Positions 35,221 to 44,594 of a DNA stretch of 64,000 nucleotides are shown here, one piece after another. Under the pieces are notes generated by a model. That model was given only the letters and a program-made list of their open reading frames with translations, searched no databases and had not been told where the DNA came from. The position numbers and the translations under genes are program-made. This stretch comes from a bacterium 1XD42-54 (GTDB taxonomy: Bacteria; Bacillota; Clostridia; Lachnospirales; Lachnospiraceae), in NCBI GenBank assembly GCA_003612585.1, contig RAZH01000004.1:293957-357956 (forward strand), written 5' to 3'. Each line of letters begins with the position of its first letter. Position 1 is the first letter of the stretch.

Positions 35221-35907
35221 TTAACCTTCCACTTCAAATTTGTACCCCATACCCCATATTGTCTTGATATAATCGCCGCGCTCCCCAAGCTTGCTGCGCA
35301 ATTTTTTCACATGTGTATCAATCGTTCTGGCATCTCCGAAATAATCATAGTTCCACACACTGTTCAGAATCTTCTCTCTTGAGAGCGCAATTCCCTGATT
35401 CTGAATAAAATACGTCAGAAGCTCGAATTCTTTATAGCTCAGATCTACATTCTTCCCGTCAATTTTCACTTCATGCGCAGCCTTGTTCAGCTCGATCGCC
35501 CCGGCCCGCAAAATATCATCCGCCACAATCCCTCCTGTGCGGCGCAGAATCGCTTCCACCCGCGCCACGAGGATCTTCGGGCTGAACGGCTTGGAAATGT
35601 ATTCATCCACACCGAGCTCAAATCCGAGCAGCTCGTCCCGCTCGTCGGATTTCGCTGTCAGCATGATAATCGGAACTTTTGAGTAACCACGAATCTCGCG
35701 GCATACTTGCCATCCATCCATCTTCGGCATCATCACATCGAGAATCACAAGCGCAATATCCTTATCCGCAAAAAAAAGGTCCACCGCCTGTTCTCCATCC
35801 TCAGCCTCTATCACCTCAAACTCTTTTTTCACTAGGAAATCTCGCACAAGCTTGCGCATCCTTGCCTCATCGTCTACCACCAGCACCTTTAAACGTTCCA
35901 TCCGCAT
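35221..35907 (-). CDS. OmpR-family response regulator
   Basis: A 228-residue regulator with a receiver domain (residues 6-120: acidic VVDDE, phospho-acceptor Asp57 in ILDVMMPKMDG, Thr/Lys site in LTAKS and SKPFSPK) and a winged-helix DNA-binding domain (about 130-225: LSYKEFELLTYF, TIDTHVKKLRSKLG). It pairs with the kinase directly downstream. Two possible ATGs lie six bases apart; the upstream one (35905-35907) is used here, with GGAG four bases before it. Its targets are unknown. Confidence 0.93.
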   Translation of the reverse strand: MRMERLKVLVVDDEARMRKLVRDFLVKKEFEVIEAEDGEQAVDLFFADKDIALVILDVMMPKMDGWQVCREIRGYSKVPIIMLTAKSDERDELLGFELGVDEYISKPFSPKILVARVEAILRRTGGIVADDILRAGAIELNKAAHEVKIDGKNVDLSYKEFELLTYFIQNQGIALSREKILNSVWNYDYFGDARTIDTHVKKLRSKLGERGDYIKTIWGMGYKFEVEG

Positions 35908-36151
35908 TTCGCTCCTTTTTCCTTATTTTCACTGCAACGTTCTGTCACAGGCTTTCATCACAGATCACAGTTTTGCCTTGCCGTCTGACAAGATATAAAA
36001 CCTCTCTGTATGATATACCATATATTTATGATAAATATGTGAACCCTGGCGCCAAATTTCTTTTTTCACTCATCGTACGATATTTGCTCCGATTTTGCAA
36101 GCCGGCAATAAAGCCAGACGAATATTCACAGCAGTTCCTGATGTTTGCACA
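35908..36151. other. Intergenic region upstream of the response regulator
   Basis: No gene is visible. The region contains the promoter zone for the two-component operon (minus strand). An AT-rich stretch near 36000-36060 is present, but no clean -35/-10 pair could be fixed. Confidence 0.4.
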
Positions 36152-36201
36152 AAAAAACGGTGCCTTGCCAGCCATAAGCAGCCGGCAAAGTACCGTTTTT
36201 T
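36152..36201 (-). terminator. Terminator of the peptide ABC operon
   Basis: Imperfect inverted repeat (AACGGTGCCTTGCC... / GGCAAAGTACCGTT) with runs of A on one side and T on the other, directly after the last ABC gene stop. On the minus strand it ends in seven T; it may work in both directions. Confidence 0.85.
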
Positions 36202-36212
36202 ATTCTTGTTTA

Positions 36213-37178
36213 CTATTTTCCAAAGTCAAAATGGCACCATACCTCATGTCCGTTTCCACAGTCCCGCTTCTTGGGCACCTGCGTTTTACAGATTTCCTGG
36301 CATTCCCGGCATCTCGTATGAAAAGGACAGCCGGAAGGCGGAGCGTCCGCAGACGGCACATCCCCGGCCAGCACAATCCGTTTTTGCGTACGGTGCAGCT
36401 GCGGCACCGGAACCGCGCTCAGAAGCGCCTGCGTATACGGATGACGCGGGTTCGAAAACAGCTCCTTTTTCGGCGCTGTCTCAACCAGCCTGCCAAGATA
36501 CATGACTCCCACGTAATCTGAAACGTGCTCTACCACCGACAGGTCATGTGAAATAAACAGATAGGCCATTCTCTTTTCCTTTTGCAGCTTTTTCAAAAGG
36601 TTAATCACCTGCGCCTGCACGGAAACATCCAGCGCCGATACCGGTTCATCGCAGACAATAAATTCCGGTCCCGAAATCAGTGCCCTTGCAATACAGATCC
36701 TCTGCCGCTGTCCGCCTGAAAACTCGTGCGGATACCGGTCAAGGCAATCCTCCGACATTCCGCAGCTCTCCAGCGTCTCCACCACGCGCTCACGGACTTC
36801 CTTTGCCGGGCACAGCCCAAATTCCTTCAGGGGCTCTGCGACAATCTGATAAATGGTCTTCTTGGGATCCATAGAAGAAAACGGATCCTGGAAAATCATC
36901 TGCACCCGCATCCAGAGTCTTCGCAGCTCTTTCCCCCTGTACGGTACGATGTCCTGCCCGTCCAGCAAAATCTGTCCCCCGGTTGCTTCCGCCAAGTGCA
37001 GAATCGTTTTCCCGACCGTCGTCTTTCCGCACCCGGATTCACCGACCAGCCCGTAGGTCGTTCCTGCCGGTATCTGAAAACTTACGCCGTCAACCGCACG
37101 CACTGCTGCTTTCTTTCTTCCCCTTGGAATATAATATTTTTTCAGATCTTTTACTTCCAGCAATATCTTACCTTCCAT
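36213..37178 (-). CDS. Peptide/nickel-type ABC transporter ATP-binding protein (OppF/DppF-like)
   Basis: A 321-residue cytoplasmic ATPase subunit. It has Walker A GESGCGKT near residues 45-52, signature FSGGQRQR near 152, Walker B FIVCDEPVSALD, and the H-loop FISHDLSVV. The C-terminal OppF-type tail has Cys-rich CPFHTRCRECQEICK. It overlaps the preceding ATPase gene by 11 bases and is the last gene of a five-gene importer operon. The substrate could be oligopeptides, nickel or other chelated ligands. Confidence 0.94.
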   Translation of the reverse strand: MEGKILLEVKDLKKYYIPRGRKKAAVRAVDGVSFQIPAGTTYGLVGESGCGKTTVGKTILHLAEATGGQILLDGQDIVPYRGKELRRLWMRVQMIFQDPFSSMDPKKTIYQIVAEPLKEFGLCPAKEVRERVVETLESCGMSEDCLDRYPHEFSGGQRQRICIARALISGPEFIVCDEPVSALDVSVQAQVINLLKKLQKEKRMAYLFISHDLSVVEHVSDYVGVMYLGRLVETAPKKELFSNPRHPYTQALLSAVPVPQLHRTQKRIVLAGDVPSADAPPSGCPFHTRCRECQEICKTQVPKKRDCGNGHEVWCHFDFGK

Positions 37179-38280
37179 GCTCTGCGCTCCCCTCTGTCAG
37201 TCTGCCTGCAAAGTGGCAGCTCACCTGATGTGTCTCTGAAAGCATCTGCATGCCCGGATATTCTTTCTGGCAAAGGTCAGTACAATACTGACACCGATTC
37301 GAAAAATAGCAACCCTCCGGCCTTTTTAGCGGATCCGGTACATTTCCCGGAATGGAATACAGCTCCTCTGTCTGCTGATTCAAAACCGGCTTTGACTGCA
37401 TCAGCCCCCTTGTGTAAGGATGCGCCGTATGCTCAAAAATTTCCTCCGCTGTTCCCTGCTCTACAATTTTTCCCGCATACATGACAATCACGTAATCAGC
37501 CATCTCTGCAATCACGCCAAGGTCATGCGTAATCAGCAGAACAGAGGAATTGATTTCTTCTTTCAATGTTCTCATCAGGTCAAGAATCTGCGCCTGAATG
37601 GTCACATCCAGCGCCGTGGTCGGTTCATCTGCAATCAAAAGCTTTGGATCACCTGCAAGCGCCATGGCAATCATAACTCGCTGGCGCATACCGCCTGAGA
37701 GCTCATAGGGATAATTATCATAAATTCCTTTTCGTGTGATTCCGACCTTTTTCAGCAGCTCGTCTGCCATTTCCCGCCTTTTCTTTTTATCTGCCTCCGG
37801 ATGCTGCTTCTGTACACATTCATCCAGCTGGTCTCCAATTGAAAATACGGGATTCAGGCTGGTCATCGGCTCCTGAAAAATCATTGCAAGTTGCGAGCCC
37901 CGCAGCTGCTCCAGCCTTTTTTCCGGTGTCTTTGCAAGATCAATCGCCCCGCTTCCGTCCCCCGGACAGAAACGGATCTCTCCACCTGCAATCTGCCCCT
38001 TGGGTTCCGGCAAAAGCCGCATAACAGAAAGGCTGGTCACTGATTTGCCGCACCCGGATTCACCTACGAGACCGACTGTTTTTCCGGCCGGGATATCAAA
38101 AGAAATATCCTCCACGCTTTTTACTATCCCTTTATCTGTGTAAAACCAGGTCTGAAGACCGCGTACCTCAATAATATTCTCTTTTTTCTCCATTTCAGCC
38201 GCATACGTATAATCTTTGCGTTTTTCTGCTTTGCAGCGTTTCTTATACTGACGTACGGCCAACTTGTAACTGCCCTTCAT
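37168..38280 (-). CDS. Peptide/nickel-type ABC transporter ATP-binding protein (OppD/DppD-like)
   Basis: A 370-residue ATPase partner of the OppF-like subunit: Walker A GESGCGKS, signature LSGGMRQR, Walker [14 protein letters not shown]-loop LITHDLGV, and a Cys-containing OppD tail ([15 protein letters not shown]). The start at 38278-38280 has GGGGG six bases upstream. It adds about 30 basic residues before the usual family start (near [10 protein letters not shown]), so a shorter start is possible. Its start is 16 bases after the permease stop. Confidence 0.9.
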   Translation of the reverse strand: MKGSYKLAVRQYKKRCKAEKRKDYTYAAEMEKKENIIEVRGLQTWFYTDKGIVKSVEDISFDIPAGKTVGLVGESGCGKSVTSLSVMRLLPEPKGQIAGGEIRFCPGDGSGAIDLAKTPEKRLEQLRGSQLAMIFQEPMTSLNPVFSIGDQLDECVQKQHPEADKKKRREMADELLKKVGITRKGIYDNYPYELSGGMRQRVMIAMALAGDPKLLIADEPTTALDVTIQAQILDLMRTLKEEINSSVLLITHDLGVIAEMADYVIVMYAGKIVEQGTAEEIFEHTAHPYTRGLMQSKPVLNQQTEELYSIPGNVPDPLKRPEGCYFSNRCQYCTDLCQKEYPGMQMLSETHQVSCHFAGRLTEGSAEHGR

Positions 38281-38296
38281 CCGCTTTCCCCCTTCT

Positions 38297-39160
38297 CTAC
38301 TGTCCGCTTCTCGGATCCAGAGCATCTCTGACTCCGTCTCCCATCAGATTCATAGCCAGAGCCGAAAGCGCAATTGCAATCCCCGGTATAATGATCAGAT
38401 GCGGGTATGTACGGATGAACTCTCTTCCCTCATTCAGCATCGCGCCCCATTCCGGAGCCGGCGGCTGAATGCCAAGCCCCAGGAAACTGAGCGCTGCAAT
38501 GGACAGAATGGTATTTGACAGGGACATTGCCGCCTCTACAATAATAATTCCCAGCGCATTCGGAAGGACATGCGTAACTGCAATCTTCCGCGTCGACATC
38601 CCGGATATTCTGGCTGCGTCAATAAAATCCTGCCCTACCACAGACAGTACAAATGAACGGATAACCCGGATATAACCAACAGACATCCGGATGCACATTG
38701 CGAGCATCAGATTTCGGATGCCGCTTCCCATGGCCGCCACAAGCGCCAAAGTCAGAAGAAATCCCGGAATACAGCTGATCACATCAATCAGACGCATGAC
38801 AAGATTATCAATCCTTCCGCCTGTCAGTGCGAGCAGGCTTCCGGCAATTCCTCCGACCAGCACAGAAATAGCCACAACCAGAAAGCTCACCCCAAGCGAA
38901 ACACGTGCACCGTGGATGATTCTGGCAAAAATATCCCGGCCAAGCTGATCTGTTCCAAACCAGTGCGCCGCACTTGGCGACTGAAGCCGTTCCACAATAT
39001 TCTGCGTGGTCACTTTATCGTAGCTGCAGATCACATCTGCAAACAGCGCTGCCAGAATAAAAACCACCGCAACTGCAAAGCCAAACACAGCAGCCTTATT
39101 GCGTGAAAATTTCCGGCAGAAATCCGCAGCCTTCTCACCTCTTCTTTTTCTCATGTCCAT
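38297..39160 (-). CDS. Peptide/nickel-type ABC permease (OppC/DppC-like)
   Basis: A 287-residue membrane subunit with about six helices and the inner-membrane transport loop (INVISCIPGFLLTLALVAAMG type region, then PNALGIIIVEAAMSLSNTIL). It shows the OppC N-terminal segment and the DppC-typical FGTDQLGRDIFARIIHGARVSL stretch. It forms the channel with the DppB-like partner, whose gene ends 8 bases upstream. Confidence 0.93.
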   Translation of the reverse strand: MDMRKRRGEKAADFCRKFSRNKAAVFGFAVAVVFILAALFADVICSYDKVTTQNIVERLQSPSAAHWFGTDQLGRDIFARIIHGARVSLGVSFLVVAISVLVGGIAGSLLALTGGRIDNLVMRLIDVISCIPGFLLTLALVAAMGSGIRNLMLAMCIRMSVGYIRVIRSFVLSVVGQDFIDAARISGMSTRKIAVTHVLPNALGIIIVEAAMSLSNTILSIAALSFLGLGIQPPAPEWGAMLNEGREFIRTYPHLIIIPGIAIALSALAMNLMGDGVRDALDPRSGQ

Positions 39161-39168
39161 CCACCGCC

Positions 39169-40116
39169 TTACCCTTTTTTCAGATAAATCTGCCTGATTC
39201 TCGGGTCAATACCGGCCACCGCAATATCCGCAAGCAGAATAAAAATGCAGTAAATCAAGGACAGAAGAATGGTACAGGCCATCACAATCGGCACATCCTT
39301 CGCCTTTATAGCCGTCAGCAGCAGATTTCCAATGCCGGGGATGGAAAAGATATTTTCCACCACCACTGTTCCGCCAAGAGACACGCCAAACGAAGTAATC
39401 AGCGTCGAAATAATCGGAAGCAGGGCATTTTTAAACGTATGCTTCCAGATGACCTTTGCACGCGGAAGCCCTTTCGCACGCGCCGTACGTACGTAATCCT
39501 GACTGATACAATCCAACATTGACGTTCTGGTCAGCCTTGACATAATCGCCGCCTCTGGCAGCGCCGTAACAAGCACAGGCATTATGTAATTGCGGAATGA
39601 GCCAATCCCACTCGTGGGAAGGATTTTCCAGTGCAGCGAAAACAGCAGGATCATCATAAGCCCAAGCCAGAACTGTGGGATCGAAGCAAGCAGCATGGAT
39701 ACGAACGTCCCCCCGAAGTCCAGCGGAGAATTCTGATGGATCGCTGAAAAAAGCCCCAGCGGGATACCAATCAGATAAGCAACAATGCTCCCCGCAAATG
39801 CCAGCTTCAGGGTATATGGAAAGCAGGCTGCAATCTCCTCACTTACCGGACGCATAGAACGGTAGGAAATTCCAAAATCTCCGTGCATCAAATCCCCGAT
39901 ATAACTTACCAGCCGCACCAGAAACGGGCGGTCCACCCCCAGCCTGTGATTATAGGCCGCCACATCCTCTGCCTTCGCTCCCATGCCCAGAATCATACGT
40001 CCCGGGTCTCCCGGAAGCAGGGACATGATAAAAAACACAAGGAATGTGACGCCAAGAACGATCGGAATCATCATCACCAGCCGTTTTGCAATATATTTAT
40101 TCATCTCAGAAAACAT
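39169..40116 (-). CDS. Peptide/nickel-type ABC permease (OppB/DppB-like)
   Basis: A 315-residue membrane subunit. It has the DppB/OppB-type N-terminus (YIAKRLVMMIPIVLGVTFLVFF), LLPGDPGRMILG, and the cytoplasmic loop with AEAIMSRLTRTSMLDCISQDYVRTARAKGL. Start is uncertain: the ATG used here overlaps a GAGGG; a second in-frame ATG lies 12 bases further in. It is 30 bases downstream of the binding-protein gene. Confidence 0.92.
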   Translation of the reverse strand: MFSEMNKYIAKRLVMMIPIVLGVTFLVFFIMSLLPGDPGRMILGMGAKAEDVAAYNHRLGVDRPFLVRLVSYIGDLMHGDFGISYRSMRPVSEEIAACFPYTLKLAFAGSIVAYLIGIPLGLFSAIHQNSPLDFGGTFVSMLLASIPQFWLGLMMILLFSLHWKILPTSGIGSFRNYIMPVLVTALPEAAIMSRLTRTSMLDCISQDYVRTARAKGLPRAKVIWKHTFKNALLPIISTLITSFGVSLGGTVVVENIFSIPGIGNLLLTAIKAKDVPIVMACTILLSLIYCIFILLADIAVAGIDPRIRQIYLKKG

Positions 40117-40146
40117 CCCTCTTCTTTATTGAGTGTGCCGTCAATC

Positions 40147-41649
40147 CTATTCCCAGCTGAAGTCTTTAAAACAGTAGAACATGCCGTTCGGATCCACATA
40201 GGTATTCTGCAAACCAGTGCGGTATACAATATTTCCTGATTTTACAACCAGAGGAATCTCATTTGCAGTTGCCATGATCTCCTGCAGCAAGGAACAGCAC
40301 AGTTCCGTGCGCTTCTGAGTATCTGTCTCTGCCATAATCGCATCCAGCTGCCCATCATATCTTCCATCACTCCATGCAGACGCGCTCCATACATTTGCAG
40401 AATAATAAGCGCTATACAGAGACTCACTCAAATCCGGAGTAATCTCAGAGCCTGCCTGATAAATAATCTCAAAATTGCCGTTCAGCCAGTCCTCACTCTG
40501 TGACCCGATATCCATGGATTCAATATTCGCGGTAATTCCGATCTCTGCGAGATTCTGCTGAATCACCTGCGGAACAATATCGCCGTAATTATCGCTCGTC
40601 TTGATTGTCACCGTGATATCGCTGCCTGCATATTCGCTTGCCGCCAGATATTCTTTTGCTTTCTCCGGATCATAGCTGTACGTATAGTCCTCGCCGTCAT
40701 AATAAAGGAAATCTTCGAAAGAACCGGTTGCAACCGTTCCTGTTCCATCAAATCCGACTACATTTACCGCGTCACGGTCAATTGCACATGCGATTGCCTT
40801 TCTGACATTTTCATCTGCCGTCACGCCGTTTTGCACATTTAAAACCAATCCTGCCTGGCTGTGTGACGGCGCCGTCTGTACAGTCAGTTCCTCATTTCCC
40901 TCTACCAGTGCAAAATCAGAGGCAGACAGGTTCAGCATAAAGTCATTCTCGCCGTTTTCCAGAGAAATCAGCGCCGTTGAACTGTCCGTGATAATGTTGA
41001 AATTGAGATATTCGATCGGGGCCTTGCCGCCGCCATAATTCTCAAACGCCTCAAATTGAATCTGGCTTCCTTTTACCCATTCCTTCAGCTGGTATGCACC
41101 GGAACCGTTCGGCTTCAGGAACGCATCGTCTCCATTTTCCTCACAGTAGGATTTACACAAAATCCCCATTCCCGGAGAAGCCAGGCTGGAGAAAATACTC
41201 TCACAGATTCTGGTCAGTTTTATTTCTACCGTGTTTTCATCCAGCGCTGTGACAGACGCAAACTTTGATGCAGTAGACGGCGACTCCTCACAGCGTCTGT
41301 TGATACTGTAAACAACATCCTCTGCCGTCAGCTTCTCTCCATTCTGGAAATAGGTATCCGGCCTCAGATGAAACATATAAGTGAGCTTGTCCTCGCTCGC
41401 CTCCCAGCTCTCTGCAAGCTGCGGAACCGGCTCGCCGTCAATATAATACACCAGACGCTCATAAATCTGATACAGACTCATAATATCTGAGTATGTATTC
41501 GTAACACCTGGGTTAAACTGGCTTGCATCATCGGTAACAACAACATTCAGAGTATCATTTCCTGCCGCTTCCCCTGCAATCGCCATGCCTGGTACGGTAA
41601 GTGTCAGAGCTGCCGCTCCGGCTGCTAATAAATATAAACTTTTTTTCAT
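40147..41649 (-). CDS. Peptide/nickel-type ABC substrate-binding protein (SBP_bac_5)
   Basis: A 500-residue extracytoplasmic binding protein, first gene of the importer operon. Signal peptide MKKSLYLLAAGAAALTLTVP, ending AIA, contains no lipobox Cys. The mature part is typical of SBP_bac_5: YERLVYYIDGEPVPQLAESWEAS, then FHLRPDTYFQNGEKLTAEDV, and AIACAIDRDAVN. Peptides or nickel are usual ligands. A strong promoter (41700-41728) lies just upstream. Confidence 0.93.
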   Translation of the reverse strand: MKKSLYLLAAGAAALTLTVPGMAIAGEAAGNDTLNVVVTDDASQFNPGVTNTYSDIMSLYQIYERLVYYIDGEPVPQLAESWEASEDKLTYMFHLRPDTYFQNGEKLTAEDVVYSINRRCEESPSTASKFASVTALDENTVEIKLTRICESIFSSLASPGMGILCKSYCEENGDDAFLKPNGSGAYQLKEWVKGSQIQFEAFENYGGGKAPIEYLNFNIITDSSTALISLENGENDFMLNLSASDFALVEGNEELTVQTAPSHSQAGLVLNVQNGVTADENVRKAIACAIDRDAVNVVGFDGTGTVATGSFEDFLYYDGEDYTYSYDPEKAKEYLAASEYAGSDITVTIKTSDNYGDIVPQVIQQNLAEIGITANIESMDIGSQSEDWLNGNFEIIYQAGSEITPDLSESLYSAYYSANVWSASAWSDGRYDGQLDAIMAETDTQKRTELCCSLLQEIMATANEIPLVVKSGNIVYRTGLQNTYVDPNGMFYCFKDFSWE

Positions 41650-41699
41650 AAGTAATACCTCCCAAAAAATCAGACTTACAGATCAAATCCGTTAGTCCG

Positions 41700-41728
41700 A
41701 TTTTACCAAAACGCTTTCTTAATGTAAA
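41700..41728 (-). promoter_or_regulatory. Sigma-A promoter of the peptide/nickel ABC operon
   Basis: TTTACA (41723-41728) and TAAAAT (41700-41705) on the minus strand are separated by exactly 17 bases, each matching the consensus at 5 of 6 positions. It lies about 50 bases before the binding-protein start. Confidence 0.7.
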
Positions 41729-41755
41729 GAACTAATTTATTCACTCATGAAAGCC

Positions 41756-42490
41756 TTAAATCTGTGTTTTCCGCAAAACCCAGAGAAAAGTTTTTTCAGT
41801 AAATACGCTCAGTACAATAATAACCAGTGTCCATGCGAACAGGCTGTCTGTATTCAGGTAGATTTTTGACAGATACAGATGCTCTCCGATCGTATAGGAC
41901 GGTACCCCGATGATTTCTGCCGCCACTCCTGCTTTCCAGCTCATCCCGACCGCAATTTTCCCGCCGCCCAGAAGAAACGGCCAAACCGCCGGACGGTAAA
42001 TATACAGAAACCTGCTGCGAAGAGGCATCCGGAAGACCTCTGCCATCTGAAGCATAGCCGGGTCCGCGTGTGTAATCCCTTCCCCAATATTCGTGTACAA
42101 AATCGGAAACGCCATGAAAAATACGACTGCCACCGACAGATACCTCGAACCAACCAAAATCAGAAATAAAACAACCAAAGATGCCATTGGCACAGACTTT
42201 TGCAGCGTTACAACCGGTTCCAGCAAAGCCCCGAGTACTGGAAAAACGGCGGTCAGTACTGCCAGCAAAGCCGCTGCCGCAAAAGCTGCGAGAAAACCTC
42301 CCATAATGCACAGAAACGACCGTGCAATTGAAATCCAGAAACTGCTGCTCCCAGCCTGATCAATTAGCGCTCTCATCATATCCACTGGCCCCACAAAAAC
42401 AATCGAATCCTTCCAGATCAGAGCAGCAATCTGCCAGTTCAGAAGCCAGAAAAGAACCGCACTAATTTTTATTTTCTTTCCCGTTTTCAT
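41756..42490 (-). CDS. SsuC/NitT-type ABC permease
   Basis: A 244-residue membrane permease with about six helices and the BPD_transp_1 loop with GEGITHADPAMLQMAEVFRMPL (EAA-type motif region). It belongs to the sulfonate/nitrate/taurine/thiamine-precursor group. Its start overlaps the end of the binding-protein gene by 29 bases. No ATP-binding partner is nearby in the operon, so a shared or distant ATPase would be needed. Confidence 0.87.
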   Translation of the reverse strand: MKTGKKIKISAVLFWLLNWQIAALIWKDSIVFVGPVDMMRALIDQAGSSSFWISIARSFLCIMGGFLAAFAAAALLAVLTAVFPVLGALLEPVVTLQKSVPMASLVVLFLILVGSRYLSVAVVFFMAFPILYTNIGEGITHADPAMLQMAEVFRMPLRSRFLYIYRPAVWPFLLGGGKIAVGMSWKAGVAAEIIGVPSYTIGEHLYLSKIYLNTDSLFAWTLVIIVLSVFTEKTFLWVLRKTQI

Positions 42491-43445
42491 TATAATAAAA
42501 ATCCTCTCCCGGAATAGTTCCGCCGATGGAATCGGGATTCTGTTCCATTAGCACCTGCAGATAACCGGTCAGCGCTTCCTGCATATCTTTTCCATCCAGA
42601 TATGTAATGTTGCATTTTGGAATTGCCATCTCCGCTGCCTCTGCCTGTTCCATAATCCCGTAGGACACAGTCAGCCGCGCTGTCTCCGCCGGATTTTCAT
42701 TTACAAATGCTGCCGACGCCTCATGCGCTTCCAAAAACTGCTCCACTAGTTCCGGGTTTGCCTGTGCAAAGTCCTTTTTCACAACCGTGACCCCTGTCAC
42801 CAGCGTGCCCGTTCCAACCGCATCCCATTCCTTAGTCAGATCAGACAGTACCATATTCTTATTTCCGCTTTTCGCACATGCAACCGTTGCAAAGGGCTGC
42901 GGAAGCACTGCAATCGCCGACGGTTCCTGTGCGAGCACCGAAACCACCTCTGTGGCCTCGGATTTAAATTCCACCGTAACATCCTCTTCCGCCAGACCAT
43001 TTGCCTCCAGAAGATACCTCAGTACATATTCCGGTGTTTGCCCTTTTCCGGTCATATAAACCGTGTTTCCCTGCAGATCTGCCACGGAGCGGATATCCTC
43101 ACGGCCGGTCACAAGATAAAGTACGCCCAGTGTATTAATATCCGCCACCTGAACATTTCCCTCTGTCTTATGATACAGAATACTTGCCATATTCGCCGGT
43201 ATCAGAGCAAAATCAATTTCTCCCTTTATAAACTTTGCAGAGAGCTCATCAGCGGCCGTCATCATCTCAAACTTAAAATTCGGTTCCTCCGCCTCTTTCT
43301 CCTTCTCCATAAACGAAAGAAGCCCCATAGAAGTCGGCCCCTTCAAAGACCCGACGCGTCCGGCCTCCCCTGCAACAGCAGCATTTCCCAAAAGCAGCGC
43401 CATGCAAAATGTTGCCTGCCATACAGATATCATCCTTTTTTTCAT
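42462..43445 (-). CDS. SsuA/THI5-type ABC substrate-binding protein
   Basis: A 327-residue protein starting at ATG 43443-43445 (AGGTG seven bases upstream) with a signal peptide lacking a lipobox (cleavage near AVA/GEAG). The mature domain is the NMT1/SsuA type periplasmic fold: VGSLKGPTSMGLLSFMEKE, GEIDFALIPANMASILYHK and TGVTVVKKDFAQANPELVEQFLEAHEAS. It is likely to bind a small organic sulfur, pyrimidine or metal-linked compound. It precedes the permease gene in the operon. No ATPase gene follows. Confidence 0.87.
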   Translation of the reverse strand: MKKRMISVWQATFCMALLLGNAAVAGEAGRVGSLKGPTSMGLLSFMEKEKEAEEPNFKFEMMTAADELSAKFIKGEIDFALIPANMASILYHKTEGNVQVADINTLGVLYLVTGREDIRSVADLQGNTVYMTGKGQTPEYVLRYLLEANGLAEEDVTVEFKSEATEVVSVLAQEPSAIAVLPQPFATVACAKSGNKNMVLSDLTKEWDAVGTGTLVTGVTVVKKDFAQANPELVEQFLEAHEASAAFVNENPAETARLTVSYGIMEQAEAAEMAIPKCNITYLDGKDMQEALTGYLQVLMEQNPDSIGGTIPGEDFYYNENGKENKN

Positions 43446-43532
43446 GATAATCACCTCTCTGTTTTTGTTCCTTTTCTTTTTTAGACAATTCATTGTAGAC
43501 GCCCGCTTCTTAAAAGTCAAGAAACATCCTCC

Positions 43533-43561
43533 TTGACAAAACCATCCGTAACGCATATGAT
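43533..43561 (+). promoter_or_regulatory. Strong sigma-A promoter of ssrA
   Basis: TTGACA (43533-43538) and TATGAT (43556-43561) are spaced by 17 bases. The mature RNA end (43576) lies 15 bases after the -10 box, so this is a near-consensus promoter for tmRNA. Confidence 0.9.
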
Positions 43562-43575
43562 AGAACAGTAATCCC

Positions 43576-43912
43576 GGGGTAGTAAAGGTTTCGACGGGGG
43601 TTATGAAGCTGGAGAAGCTATCCGCAGGTGATGCGTCAAATCACAAACCTAAATATAAACGCTGAAGACAATTTAGCAATCGCTGCCTAATGGCAGCTGT
43701 CTGACTTAGAGCACCTGCACTTTAAGACCCAGGCATCGACTATGCAGGAAACGACGTATGCTAAGCTTTGCACATGCGGGCGTATCATGAAGCTACTAAA
43801 AGCAGAAGGATGTCTGTTTCCGTCTGCCGGAGGGAATGTCAAACAACCGACTATGATAGTAGAAGGACAGTGAATTGGCTTTCGGACACGAGTTCGATTC
43901 TCGTCTACTCCA
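43576..43912 (+). ncRNA. ssrA: Transfer-messenger RNA (tmRNA)
   Basis: The RNA starts GGGGTAG and ends CTACTCC plus a discriminator A (43905-43912), which pair to form the tRNA-like acceptor stem. It also has the GTTTCGACGGGG 5' signature, a TpsiC-like arm (GAGTTCGATTCTCG) near the 3' end, and an internal short reading frame. The frame ends ...NAEDNLAIAA and stops at TAA 43688-43690. CCA is not encoded. It rescues stalled ribosomes with SmpB, whose gene faces it from the opposite strand. The exact first tag residue is not certain. Confidence 0.97.
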
Positions 43913-43919
43913 TACAAAA

Positions 43920-43975
43920 ATATCCCCGACAGAACGGTTTTTCCAAAACCAACTCTTCTGTCGGGGATATTTTTT
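43920..43975 (+). terminator. Rho-independent terminator of ssrA
   Basis: ATATCCCCGACAGAA and TTCTGTCGGGGATAT (arms 43920-43934 and 43956-43970) are followed by a T run. It lies eight bases after the mature tmRNA end and before the convergent smpB gene. Confidence 0.9.
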
Positions 43976-44056
43976 ATACTTTTTTACCAGAACTGCACAT
44001 CTCAAAAAAGAGGGGAATGGTTGCCTGGAAATTTTGTTCGCCCTCTTTCCTCCAAT

Positions 44057-44524
44057 TTAATAAAGATTCTTCACCTTAAACTCTTTCTCTGCCTCGCGCC
44101 GCTGATCTTTTTTCGCAATGTCCTGACGTTTATCATAAAGCTTTTTCCCTCTTGCCAGACCGATCTCCACCTTGGCAAGACTTCCTTTAAAGTAAACCTG
44201 AAGCGGCACCAGCGTATACCCCTTCTCGGCAATTTTTCCGGTAATCTTATTGATCTCCGCTTTGTGCATCAGAAGCTTCCGAACACGCAGCGGGTCCTTA
44301 TTGAAAATATTTCCTTTCTCATAAGGGCTGATATGCATGCCGTAGATAAACACCTCTCCATTCTCAATGCGGAGGAAGGATTCTTTGACGCTGCACTTTC
44401 CCATACGCAGGGATTTTACTTCTGTTCCATGCAGGGAAATGCCTGCCTCATATTTATCTTCAATAAAATAATCGTGGTACGCTTTTTTATTATTTGCAAT
44501 CAGTTTGGTCGACGATATTCCCAT
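44057..44524 (-). CDS. smpB: SsrA-binding protein SmpB
   Basis: A 155-residue protein with the SmpB OB-fold signatures: [47 protein letters not shown], and the C-terminal basic tail ([22 protein letters not shown]). It partners tmRNA in ribosome rescue. It is 70 bases downstream of rnr on the same strand, and convergent with ssrA. Confidence 0.97.
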   Translation of the reverse strand: MGISSTKLIANNKKAYHDYFIEDKYEAGISLHGTEVKSLRMGKCSVKESFLRIENGEVFIYGMHISPYEKGNIFNKDPLRVRKLLMHKAEINKITGKIAEKGYTLVPLQVYFKGSLAKVEIGLARGKKLYDKRQDIAKKDQRREAEKEFKVKNLY

Positions 44525-44594
44525 ACTTTTCCCCTCTCTTTTCTAAATAATACCACTTCTGTGAATCTAATTCAGCTTTTTCGGCCTATCACTT

